Position numbers and translations under genes: made by a program. 64,000 bases of DNA from Tipula vernalis (lineage: Eukaryota > Arthropoda > Insecta > Diptera > Tipulidae), in NCBI GenBank assembly GCA_958295665.1, contig OY282559.1, positions 130,923,241-130,987,240 on the forward strand, read 5' to 3'. The notes under the pieces were generated by a model. It was given only the letters and a program-made list of their open reading frames with translations. It did no database searches and was not told the origin of the DNA. Each line of letters begins with the position of its first letter. Positions within the stretch are counted from its first letter, which is position 1. Of this stretch, positions 19,663 to 30,289 are shown piece by piece.

Positions 19663-21636
19663 TTAGCCCAGATGGTATCCCGAAGACCACACTTATAGCA
19701 AAAGCTTCCCATACGAGGTAACGGACAATCCTGGAAAATATGCCCAATATCTCGGCAATTAAAACAGATGGGGTAGTTGCCTTCCCCAACTGCACGATTG
19801 GAATTGCTTGGAGTAGTAAATCTGGGTGAATTATCAGGTTTTGAGGATGTAGACGAAACGTTAATAGGGGCAGGATATGAATTCTCACGCCGAAGAGCAG
19901 ATATCTGCTGAACAGGTTCGGACGTCGGCATAAAAACCCCAGATGGAACGTGGTAAGCTGTTCCCGACGTACCTGCAGATAAAGACGAAGAAGACAACTC
20001 TGCATTTGTTACCGACACTTCACTATCACGAAGTCCAACATCGATTTCATTAATGACCCGTCGAGGATGTATTGAGTAATCCGTCGGCGCTCGGAGTCGC
20101 TTCAAAGAGTCCTCCCAAGCAGTACAACTTCTGATTAAATCATTAATATGCGGAAAGTGTCGATCAGTTAAATGATATTGTAGAACTGGCTTCATGTTAT
20201 TCATTAATAGTTGGATAAATTCATCATCCCGATAAGGAACGTGACACTGCAAGGAAAGGCTCCACATATGATGATAGTAGTCGAGAAAGGTTTCTTGCGG
20301 CAATTGTTTCCTAGATTCAACCATCCGTCGGATCTCATAGGGGTACGCCGATCTTTAAAACGTTCAAGAAACTCTTTCCTAGGATCATCCCATGTGGCAA
20401 ACGGATTATGACGACGATACGTCCAATACCACTGCAGGGCCACATCCCTTAAGAGGAGATGTAGATCAAGAAGGATAATGTCGGAGGAAATTTTATTGGC
20501 AAATATGACTGAATTTAGTTGGAAAAGGAACATGTCAACTGTAATACCCGTAGGTGACCCATTATAAGAAATGCCACATCGGGACAAGGTACGTCGGTGA
20601 AATTCAGAATTTCCAGAATAACCAATAGTTGATACGGCTGGTTGAGAAGCCATATATTTCCCAAATTCTGAGCTGCATTTGCATTTAAAGTACTATTTTA
20701 AAAGTCAGCTGAAGCTGGCATAAAATTATTATTAAGTGGTGCGGAAGTAGTCTGCTCCAGAGATGAACGCCCTTGCGGAACAGAAGCTACTGGTGAATTT
20801 TCCAATTGGAGAAAATCAATTGGTACATATTGCTAATTACGAGAAACCGGAGGATTTTGAAAGTGAACTTGCTGGGTTTTTTTAAGTTCATGACCAACAT
20901 TCATCGCCATATTGGGATTCATTAAATTAGGTACAATCGGAGTAGCTGCTACCGCCTGCATAGCTGTCATTTGAGCAGTTAAAAATTGCACCTGAGCCAT
21001 CAAAGACTTCATCATTCCGGACTGGTCCATTGTTGGAACAGCATCGGGTTCTACAGAATTATTTAAAGTTTTGGGAGGAATATCTGGTAACGTTTTAGTA
21101 GGTTCCCCAGCACTACCGGAAGGATTTTCATGTTTTTCTTCCTCAGAATCCCATGTTTGATCGCATCCACTAACCTTAGCCAAATCTATGGACTGGTCTA
21201 AAGTTTCAGGAGTTTCCAAAAATTAACTTAATGCCTTTAACAATTTGTTACTATTTTCCAAAAGTATACTGGCTTTTTTTCCATAAGTTGGAGACGAAGA
21301 AACACGAATCAGTCGCTCTTGCACATGCAATAACCGAGTGTGAAGACATCGAACTGTATTTACTTGCTTATCCTTTTGTAAATCCGAAACGTTAATGAAA
21401 GCATCCTGAATACCTTGCAATTTCAAATTACAAGTAGTAATTTCTCTATCAGGATTGGATTTAGCTTTAGAATGCATCTGGCCAGGAGTTTCCACGGTAC
21501 CAGCTGCCTCATCTAGCAACGACTTTCTCAACTGATCCATAGCATCAGCAGAATCCACCCGAATGGACCGAACAACAAACTCGATTTCTAATTCATCAAT
21601 TTTTAAATGTGTCTCATCCATATTGTGATAGTTCAA
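19542..21636 (-). pseudogene. gag: Ty3/Gypsy gag, interrupted
   Basis: Read through three frame segments. 21636-20833 (two open stretches separated by an in-frame TAA near 21223) holds a charged, coiled-coil-prone N-terminus and a Gln/Met-rich stretch (MAQVQFLTAQMTAMQA). 20653-20204 has the capsid signature DVALQWYWTYRRHNPFATWD and EFLERFKDR. 20324-19542 continues with QETFLDYYHHMWSLSLQCH, then the nucleocapsid knuckle CFNCRDIGHIFQDC and a second, degenerate one (CYKCGLRDTIWAKC, lacking the usual Gly-His). At least two in-frame stops (near 21223 and 20831) and two frameshifts. The matching capsid and knuckle order makes the Gag call secure. Confidence 0.85.
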
Positions 21637-23383
21637 AATTCAATATATGGAGGAACAGAAAATATATATAGATATGTATATATAAAAAAACGAGAAGATG
21701 GACAAAATTAAAACTAATATTCTAACAATAAACCGTTTGCAAAAAAAATGTTTACTGTTTAAATTCAGAAAAAAATTACCCAAGAAAAGAATTAATAAAT
21801 TGAAAATTGAAATATTTTATCCCAGAAATTGAAAACAACTAAACACAATAATTATATTACGTAGTTAAATAAATCCAAAGTATGGAAAGAATAACACTAA
21901 CGTTATCACAAAAAATTATTCCCCAAACCCAAAAATTATAATCAATTGTAAATATAAGTTTATTAAATTAAAGCTAATCACCAAATTATCCAAACAACAA
22001 AAAAAATAATAAGAAATTAGGGAATTAAAGTGACACAACAAAAATAATTCCTTCTTCTTTACGTTATTCACAAAAACAACAAGTAACTTACATTACGACA
22101 TAGATCACCCAATGGATACGGTGCCGAGAATAAATATCAACTGGTGCCGTATGGAGAGCTACGAAATCACTATTATTGTCCCACGGACTGATTCGCGTCG
22201 GACCCCGACTACCGCTCAACCCAAATACTGACGCAACCACAGAACTACAAGGCCGATTCCATGGTAATGTATCAGAATTCATTTATCTTGAAACTTTCAC
22301 CAAAAGTTATAAAGTAAGAAGGAAAAATTTGTCACAAGACAAAAAATATATACTAATGAAAAGAAAATGTTAAACTCAAATATAATAAACTTATATACAC
22401 AAAAAAAAATATCAACTATTATTAACAGCTGCTCCACTAAACCGCGAGAAAAAAAATAAGTATATAATACAGAAAAAAAATTTTGTAAAATGGAAAATAC
22501 AAATTTTCACCAAAAGAAAATACGAGAAAAAATAATAATTTTTCCACAAGAAATAAGATGGAGAAAAATTAAAGGCTGACAGAGATGACAGGAGAGAGGG
22601 CCCCATGTCCAGGTCGGCTTATAAAAGTAATAATAAATTTAATAATAAAATAAAATGGTATCTTCCCCCGTAAATCCCATGACTGGGCCGATTGAGCACA
22701 GGCATGGCAACCGAGGTTCTGTTAACAAAAAATAATAATACCACTGTGAACCCAGTAGTCTGATTAATAAGAAGATTTACAAAAACTTAAGAAAAGTTGA
22801 AAACCAAAGGATGACTAAGTGATGTGCCATTGAGTATCGTGAACACGAACCGCCCAATCAATGCCACAATGGTAGAAACAGCTGGTTCGCGATCTCAAAG
22901 CTCAAGACACATGGAACAACAGAGTAGAAGGCTCCGTCAAGATCAAACAATCAAAAGATCAGAACATGACCAGAACCCTCACATCTGAAGTAGTCGGACA
23001 AATTTAAATTTAAATAATTAACGTAGAAATAAAATTGAAAAGGAACGTAGAACCTGAAAATATAGAAAGAAAAAAAATTTCGAAAATTGCTAAACTCGAA
23101 CAAAGGAAGAGTAAGCCGAACCACAATCTACGCAACATAGCGGAAATGGTCAACTCACACATCCGATGGAAGAGAATAGGGATTAACCCTCACATCCGTA
23201 TGCAATCAAACAGCAGAATGCTGGTTGCAATACAGATGCTTGAGTTAATAGGGCAGGAACTTTGAGATGCGCACTCGTGCAAGCTCAAACACCAAAAGTG
23301 TTTAGCATTGCCCCCAAATGCGCACAACAAGAAATAAAAAATCTGAAAAATGAAAAGATGAAAAATTTTGGAAATTATAGCCA
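21637..23383 (-). other. long leader between primer site and gag of the Ty3/Gypsy element
   Basis: About 1.75 kb, A-rich on the + strand, without convincing coding content. Long leaders are seen in Gypsy elements with long LTRs. Small open frames (such as 22088-22282 and 23035-23265) show no family motifs. A TATAAAA at about 22619 on the + strand is antisense to the element and not interpretable alone. Confidence 0.6.
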
Positions 23384-23401
23384 TAGAGAATTTGGGCGCC
23401 A
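23384..23401 (-). other. primer binding site, tRNA-Lys type (partial match)
   Basis: One base inside the 5' LTR, the - strand reads TGGCGCCCAAATTCTCTA. The first ten bases match the complement of the tRNA-Lys(CUU) 3' end (TGGCGCCCAACG...), then diverge. Its position relative to the LTR end (TGTTACA) supports the call. Confidence 0.7.
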
Positions 23402-23402
23402 C

Positions 23403-25579
23403 TGTAACAAAATCAAAAGATTTTGTTAGCAGACATGGAAGTAGCGGTCTGATGCGGTCTAGTAGCCGGCTAGAGCTCGTGGTTGTGGCGTGGGGTTTTC
23501 AGACATAACTTCCATGCTTGAATAACCGCATGTTTAAAAAAAACCAACATTACAAAAAAACTAGAAAAAAAAAACGCAGACTACCTTTACCACGTTCACA
23601 GTGGCTAATAAAATAATAAGCAGGAAGTAGTTCGCGAAGTGATGACGAATTCAACCCCCGGCGATCCCCACCATAACTGCCAACGAAACCCCCTTATCAT
23701 CGGGCCGCCTACCGGGATGCCGTCTCCCGATCGCAGCGGTGACCGATGCCGATTAAAGATGGAAGGGCGCTTCGCTGACAGACCTAGTAAGGCTCCCCCG
23801 GAGCGGAAAACGCCATCTCAACTCGAACACCTCATGTAGCGTGCCGCCCTCCAGCACAGCTTGCCCTGGAGGAACGAACGACACGCCCAGAGAGAAGTGG
23901 ATTCACCGACCTACCCATGAGAAACCCGGCCTACCCGCCCATCCCTGATTCACACCCACCTACTCACCCATAATAGTGAGTGGTGCGTAAATCAGGGCCT
24001 GCCAGATAAATAATACGAGAGAAAATCAATATAACGGAACAAGGAAAAATTCGTAATCAAATTGAAAAGCAAACCAAAACAATTAACCAATTAAAAAAAA
24101 AATAAAAAAAAAAAACCCTCCTGATTTGATGATAGGTAACAGTAAGGTCGGTATAGCACGAGGAGCCTGAAAACCAAGGTTATTGTCATATAGCGGTAAT
24201 ATAACAATAAAAATTGCAGTCAAACTTTAAGTAAAAATTAAAATAATTTACACGTTGTGGTGAGATTTTTATTTATTTTTCTCTACACCATCAACTACCT
24301 GTTTTAAACCGCAATCAGCGCCGTCGCAGGATAATGATGCAGCACCTCCTCACAAAAGGTTGCCTTGCCCCCACGGGCGGGAATGTTGATACAAAATCAC
24401 GAACACACACAGCAATAATATGATGTAGCATATAATATACCGTAGCTCAGGAATTTGATATATACGGTAACCAGTATGACCAGGTGAAATCAAAATAACA
24501 ATCAGCAGACAACAGTTGTTTAAATATTATTACCAGCTTTGTAACCACGCTTAGCACAACTGTTCTGTTTTTTTTTTTGTATTTTTTTTTTTGTTTTTAT
24601 TAATTGAACTAAAATGATCTTCCAAAATCACAACATTGGTTATATCGATTCATAAAAAGTCAAAACTTCACTACCATGTTTTTTTTTTTTTTTATACCAA
24701 AGGAATTTGATTTGTATTCACAAAAAAAAGATATAATTCCACCAAAACACAAAATTAGATTATAATTCCTTTGTTTTAAAATAATTGTCTTTCAAAGAAA
24801 TAAATTTTAATTTGTTGACATGATCAACAAACCTGACCAGCCACACCGTTCACCAAAAAAACTTTTTTCAAAAATTTACACGTTTTTTTTTTATTTAACA
24901 ATATATATATAAGCAAAATGTTGACCTGTCGTCACTCAAAAATACAAAAAAAAAAAAATCGTTGAGTCAACCACTCGTTTTAAAAATCAAAATTCGACTG
25001 CTTGTTTTAATATCAAAAACTACACTGTCTGTTCAACACCCGAATTAATTCCAGACTAACTATTTTTTAAAAACCAAAATTCAAATTACCAAAAAAAATC
25101 GTATCAAAAAAAAAAACATGTTAGCTAAAAAAAACACGCCACCCGAACATTTGTCTTCGACTTCCTTCGATCTCCGCACACACTCTCACCCATCATCAAA
25201 TCAATAAAAAAAATAATAAATCTGTAATTAAACCAAATATTCCAGAAGGAATACCGCTCGAAAAATCAATAACTCACACAAGTTATAAGTACTATACATG
25301 CAAATAACTTGTTTACTCGATACATATTTTGGTTTTGCCTTTCATACAATTGTTCAATTTATGCTCCATGATTAGCATACTGAAGAATTAAAAAAAAAAA
25401 AAATATGTTTTAAAGCAAAACGAAATTGTACCATATAGAAATCGCGCATAGCATAATCCAAACATAAAGCATAAACAGAACAACTACAGAATACGCGTTG
25501 GAAATTGGGCGGATGAATTTCAGACGATTAATATTTAATTCGCTTCGCACAGGTTACGACACCATGTCAGGTCGTAACA
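23403..25579 (-). repeat. 5' LTR (~2177 bp) of the Ty3/Gypsy element
   Basis: In element orientation it runs from TGTTACGACCTGAC (25579) to TTTTGTTACA (23403), next to the primer site. Only its first ~179 bp are confirmed by the left copy. The inner end is inferred from the TG...CA rule and the primer site. It contains a distinctly GC-rich block at about 23640-23980 and many A/T homopolymers at 24560-25140. No ORF of note. Confidence 0.75.
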
Positions 25580-25587
25580 TCTCTTCA

Positions 25588-25798
25588 GCCCGAAAAAAAG
25601 TCTTTTAAAAATGTTTAAAATGTGTCCCTACTAAACACAAAAAAGCCTTACAGCACGAAATAAATGTAAAGAATGTGGAAAAATAACAATCCATCCCGAA
25701 AAATATAAAATATTTATCTGAGAAACAAACTAGCTAGTATTTATAAAAATTTTTGTTATCAAATTATTGGCCAAGAATATGTTGTTTCTAGTTGCCCG
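25588..25798. other. flank between the Ty3/Gypsy element and the inverted arm
   Basis: No coding signal. It contains AAGCCTTACAGCACGAAA (about 25643-25660), whose inverted counterpart TTTTCGTGCTGTAAGGCG lies at about 30649-30666. The inverted symmetry of the 25.6-30.7 kb block therefore reaches this far, although the sequences between do not align well. Confidence 0.55.
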
Positions 25799-26032
25799 CA
25801 ACATCGACAACTGACACGTGCTTGGTACAGTTTGTCTTAACGAAATTACATTGGTCGCATTTCTCAACCAGGTCAAACTAAGTGTTTATGACTGTTTGAT
25901 TTGCGCAAACACAATTTTTTTTGTTAAATTTACAAGTGATTTACCTACTGTACCGCCGATCAGAGGGATTGCCCCCCACATCAGCAACTGACACGTGCTT
26001 GGTATAGCTAGTCTTAATGAAATTACATTGGT
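25799..26032 (-). repeat. left arm of a ~235-bp inverted repeat (partner 30040-30275)
   Basis: Inverted copy of 30040-30275 with scattered substitutions. Each arm carries two direct copies of a ~55-bp motif containing CCAAGCACGTGTCAGTTGC (as read outward), here at about 25800-25855 and 25980-26032. Read on the - strand, the inner copy translates as KCDQCNFIKTSYTKHVSVAD. The copies are separated by a ~67-base stretch bounded by GT and AG (25944-25878), but splicing there would put the second copy out of the matching frame, so coding status is uncertain. Confidence 0.8.
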
Positions 26033-26136
26033 CGCATTTCTCAACTAGGTCAAAGCAATTATTTTTGTCCGTTTGATTTCTTCTCTGGTTCGAGCTTTTT
26101 GAAAAACTATTTTTTGAGGATAGATTTTTGATCATG

Positions 26137-27074
26137 TCAAATAACAGATTTTAGTTTTGTACAGGTCATACTGACAACATAATAAAAAAAAATTAGCGAT
26201 TTTAATACTTTTTCGTTAAATGTTAACAAAAGAGGAAAAGTCATATGGAAGGTTTTGAATTTGATTTTAACACTTTCATTAGTAATAAAACCCTCTTCCA
26301 TAACAATAATAAATAATTTATCTAACAAAATAATTAATAATTCTTATTCTTATTTCTTCTTCTATATTAAAATATACAAAAGTCAATAAATACAAAAAAT
26401 ATAATTTATTTCTTAAATTTAACCGCTCATTCAGGAACAATATTGATGTAGAAACATTTTTTCGTCTTGTCAGGTACCATGGTGTAAGGAAAGCTCGTTT
26501 TGATGATGTACATAATAAAAAAAATTAAAGCAAAACTGATTAGCAAATTCTTAAAAATTGATCAAATAGATTTATTTATTTGTATTAAAACTTCGCTTAC
26601 ATTAGTAAAAATAAAAGTGTGTAGCAAAAATGTATTATCGTGTGAACGCAAACAAAAATATTTAAGATTAGATACTTTAGATAATTTTTCACTTATTATA
26701 TACGTATAATGTAAACGTGGTTTGAGTTATTTCCTTAGATTAAGTTTATAACTGTGCTATCCCACTGTATAATGGACGCCCCCACCCCCGTTCTTTAGTG
26801 TGAAACTGAGCTGAACTTATTTGAAATTACCGTTGAGCATCGCGTAGAGATAGAACGGGCACTCGGTGGGTTAAAAACAAACAGAACATAATACACTCTT
26901 TTCATCTCACCGAAAAGTCACAGCGGAAGGGGTTCGTGGATAGTGCGTAATTTGAGCCGCCGCTCGAGGTTTCTAAAGCAGTAAAATTCAACCGAAAAAA
27001 CGAAATGTATAAAAACTTTAAGGAATGAAATAAAATGTATGCAGGTAAGTAACAATTTATAGTTATGAATTAAT
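26137..27074. other. AT-rich stretch without genes inside the inverted-repeat block
   Basis: Mostly AT-rich with short open frames (26137-26328 -, 26500-26709 +) that match nothing recognisable. The segment 26755-26975 is noticeably more GC-rich (for example ACGCCCCCACCCCCG) than its surroundings and could be a regulatory or older unique segment. No function can be assigned. Confidence 0.5.
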
Positions 27075-27520
27075 TTAATTTTTTGTATAAATATTTAAAT
27101 GAGGATCAATTTCTTCTGCATCAATATTTCTTATTATCGAAACGTAAGAGCTCAAATCGTCATATTTCACCCATTTATTGTTCCTATTGCCGTAACTAAT
27201 GTAATGCCCATAGCCAATATTTTTGTAATGTACAAGAGAAGTTATTTGAAAACTAGAACCTGCAATGGTTATTTGTTGTTCGTTATCTTCAATTTTTGAT
27301 TTGCTAAGTGAATTATCCTCTGTATAAATGCATAATATTTTCTGATACTCATAAAATTCAATTACCATAGTTTTTTGACAGTTTGAACAAGACTTTACTT
27401 GTATTTCATCCATACAATTATGTACTAATTTGGGATATTCCAAATTTTTTAAGTTTCCATAAATTAACATATATCACATTTCGATGTTCTACGTGGGAAG
27501 TTAAGCAATCGGGACATTAA
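27075..27520 (-). pseudogene. fragment resembling the C-terminal catalytic part of a ubiquitin-specific protease
   Basis: The 131-codon ORF (27470-27075) carries CSNC at residues 28-31, then the USP histidine-box pattern: LVHYKNIGYGHYISY with His89, and NKWVKYDD with Trp100 and Asp104/105. USPs are cysteine proteases that remove ubiquitin; His and Asp/Asn of the triad lie in this box, and the Cys-x2-Cys pairs form a zinc ribbon. The other half of the ribbon may be CPDC, seen in another frame at about 27504-27516, implying a frameshift. The N-terminal Cys box is not visible. Family call from motif spacing only. It could be a captured host gene piece or part of a transposon-encoded protease. 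Confidence 0.55.
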
Positions 27521-27749
27521 AATTGTACAATAATGCTTGGAAAACTTGTTAATATTTCTTTCGCAACATTCATAATATTACTATGACAGTTCCTATTATC
27601 TCAAAAAATTTTAATCAATAACTGTTTTCGTAACTTATACGCTTCTTGCAAATTATTACTCAAAATATTATTAAGCAGCTTTTTAGTTCACCCTGTTAAA
27701 GTTAGCCGAAAGTGAAAAGTCGATAATGCAGATTATGTTATTGACATTC

Positions 27750-29575
27750 CAGCCGAAAATAAATCAGTCTCTAGAGTATTATGACTGGAAATAGATTGGA
27801 TTGATGTGACTTGTCAATAGCTATCGCAGAAAAAAAATTCAGTTCAAGTTTCGCGTGGGAAATCTCGGAAAATTCGATTTTCCAAAAATTATTGGAAAAT
27901 TTATATAAAATCAGCCTCTAGAGTGTTATTTCTGGAGATGGATTCAATTGATGTGATTACTCAATAGCTATTGCAGGAAAAAAATTCAGTTCAAGTTTCC
28001 CGTGGGAAATCTCGGAAAATTCAAAAAAGTTTCCAGCCGAAAGTAAGAAATGGATGAATATAAAGCCTTAAGAGTGTTATGTCTGGAGATGAATTGCATT
28101 AATTTGACTTGTCAATAGCTATTGCAGGAAAAAAATTCAGTTCAAGTTTCCCGTGGGAAATCTCGGCAAATTCGATTTTCCAAAAATTATTAGAAAATTT
28201 GTATAAAATCAGCCTCTAGAGTGTTATGTCTGGAGATGAATTGCATTGATGTAATTTATTAATAGCTATCGCAGGAAAAAAAATCAGTACAAGTTTTCCG
28301 TGGGAAATCTCGGAAAATTCAAAAAAGTTTCCAGCCGAAAGTAAGAAATGGATGAATAAAATCAGACTCTAGAGTGTTATATCTGGAGATGGATTGGATT
28401 GATGTGACTTGTCAATAGCTATTGCAGGAAAAAAATTCAATTCAAGTTTCCCGTGGGAAATCTCGGACAATTCGATTTTTCAAAAATTATTAGAAAATTT
28501 TCCGAAATCGGAAAAACGAATTTTTCGAGTTTTCTTACGAGAAACTTGGACTGAATTTTTTTCCAGCTATAGCTATTGAGTAATCACATCAATTGAATCC
28601 ATCTCCAGACATAACACTCTAGAGGCTGATTTTATATAAATTTTTTAATAATTTTTTGAAAAACGAGTTTTCCGAGATTTCCCACGGGAAACTAGAACTA
28701 AATGTTTTTCCTGCGATAACTATTGACAAGTCACATCAATGCAATCCATCTCCAGACATAACACTCTGAAGGCTTGTTTTATTCATCCATTTCTTACTTT
28801 CGGCTGGAATTTTTTTTTAATTTTTCGAGATTTGCCACGGGAAACTTAAACTGAATTTTTTCCCGCGACAGCTATTGACAACTCACATTAATTTAATCCA
28901 TCTCCAGAGATAACACTCTGGAGGCTTTTTTTATTCATCCATTTCTTACTTTCGGCTGGAAATTTTTTTGAATTTTCCGAGATTCCCTACGGGGAACTTG
29001 AACTGAATTTTTTCCTGCGATAGCTATTGACAAGTCACATCAATGCAATCCATCTCTAGACATAACACTCTAAAGGCTTTTTTTATTCATCCATTTCTTA
29101 CTTTCGGCTGAAAACTTTGTTGAATTTTCCGAGATTTCCCACGGGAAACTTGTACTGATTTTTTTCCTGCGATAGCTATTGAGTAATCACATCAACTGTC
29201 TCCATCTCCAGACATAACACTCTAGAGGCTGATTTTATACAAAATTTCTAATAATTTTTGGAAAATCAAATTTGTGATAAGTCATCTATTGATAAGTCAC
29301 ATCAATGCAATCCATCTCCAGACATAACACTCTAGAGGCTGATTTTATTTATCCATTTCTTATTTTCGGCAGGAAACTTTTTTGAATTTTCTGAGACTTC
29401 CCACGGGAAACTTGAACTGAATTTTTTTCCTGCGATAGATATTGACAAGTCACATCAATCCAATCCATCTCCAGACATAACACTCTAGAGGCTGATTTTA
29501 TTCATCCATTTCTTACTTTCGGCTGGAAACTTTTTTGAATTTTCTGAGATTTCCCACGGGAAACTTGTACTGATA
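27750..29575. repeat. array of ~150-bp repeats, five in one orientation then seven inverted
   Basis: Units share CTCTAGAGTGTTATGTCTGG, a GACTTGTCAATAGCTAT-type segment and CCCGTGGGAAATCTCGG. Forward units are anchored at about 27770, 27917, 28069, 28212 and 28367. Inverted units (CCAGACATAACACTCT) lie at about 28605, 28752, 28903, 29056, 29208, 29318 and 29470. Spacing is 143-155 bp except one of 110. Two subtypes alternate in places (one with CGATTTTCCAAAAATTATT, one with TTTCCAGCCGAAAGTAAG), giving a ~300-bp higher-order period. The switch is near 28505-28540. The structure resembles the subrepeat-filled arms of fold-back transposons. Confidence 0.9.
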
Positions 29576-29639
29576 TTTTTAGTTCTATTTTGTTGTGTAG
29601 AATCACAGAGAATCGATATTTTTTCTACGGCAACTACTA

Positions 29640-30008
29640 ATGATTGTAATAGGAATCAAAAGTGCAAGTGTTAAAAAAATAATCACAGGCTTTACTTCCA
29701 TTTTGCATGACCGGTAAGGTGTTTATTTTAGAACGTGCTACTTTTTCTTTATGTAACATCTTTAGTTTAGCTATTGATTTTTGCCGTTTAGGCGTTTGAT
29801 CCTTTAGTGTTAACTGATTTCTTTTTTCAGGGTTTTGGCTTAAAATTTCCATTGTAGCTACGTTAAGCTCGCTCTGTAATAAATTGCTTATTTGGTTAAT
29901 TTGTAATAAATCAAAACAAGTCCTTCTACTTTTAGGGGTCGAATCCTATAAATGTTTCCTTTTCCATACCGATTCTTTATTTTCGGTATCAAAAAGTTGT
30001 GGGTTCAT
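29640..30008 (-). pseudogene. short basic ORF with one in-frame stop, unknown
   Basis: An ATG at 30008-30006 opens a frame (MNPQLFDTENKESVWKRKHL) that meets TAG after 20 codons, then stays open to 29640. It includes NLLQSELNVATMEILSQNPE and a Lys/Arg-rich stretch (KDQTPKRQKSIAKLKMLHKE). The composition suggests a nuclear, DNA-binding-type N-terminus, but no family is recognised. It lies on the same strand as the USP-like fragment, with the repeat array between them, so both could derive from one element gene (inference). Confidence 0.35.
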
Positions 30009-30039
30009 TTTGTTCTGTTTCTACAGAAGGTGGCGGCAA

Positions 30040-30275
30040 GTGACCAATGTAATTTCATTAAGACTAACTATACCAAGCACGTGGCAGTTGCTGATGTAAG
30101 GGGCAATCCCTGTGATCAGCGGTACAGTAGGTAAATCACTTGTAAATTTAACAAAAAAAAATTGTGTTTGCGCAAATCAAACAGTCATAAACACTTAGTT
30201 TGACCTGGTTGAAAAATGCGACCTATTTAATTTCGTTAAGACTAACTATACCAAGCACGTGTCAGTTGCCGATGT
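30040..30275 (+). repeat. right arm of the ~235-bp inverted repeat (partner 25799-26032)
   Basis: Two direct copies of the ~55-bp motif (about 30042-30096 and 30218-30275). The first translates as DQCNFIKTNYTKHVAVADV, the second as FNFVKTNYTKHVSVADVEG. The intervening 68 bases start GTAAATCACT (30131) and end ACACTTAG (30198). Orientation is outward, mirroring the left arm. Confidence 0.8.
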
Positions 30276-30289
30276 TGAGGGCGGATTGA

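Larger units (their letters stand above)
15821..25579 (-). mobile_element. Ty3/Gypsy LTR retrotransposon with ~2.2-kb LTR (Osvaldo/Ulysses-like)
   Basis: Element in - orientation: 5' LTR 23403-25579, primer site 23384-23401, long leader, gag 21636-19542 (broken), pol 19662-16066 (one major frameshift), and a 3' LTR of which only about 179 bp remain (15821-15999). Domain order protease-RT-RNase H-integrase defines Ty3/Gypsy. The long LTR and a primer site starting TGGCGCCCAA recall the Osvaldo/Ulysses lineage; that placement is inference. No env ORF is seen between the integrase end and the 3' LTR. Gag carries several stops, so the copy is inactive. Confidence 0.88.

Noticed and set aside
22615..22630. 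TATAAAA as a possible promoter
   Set aside because: It sits in the leader of a - strand element and points the wrong way; common by chance at this AT content.
23639..23839. 66-codon Pro-rich frame in the GC-rich block
   Set aside because: Inside the LTR and antisense to the element; open by composition.
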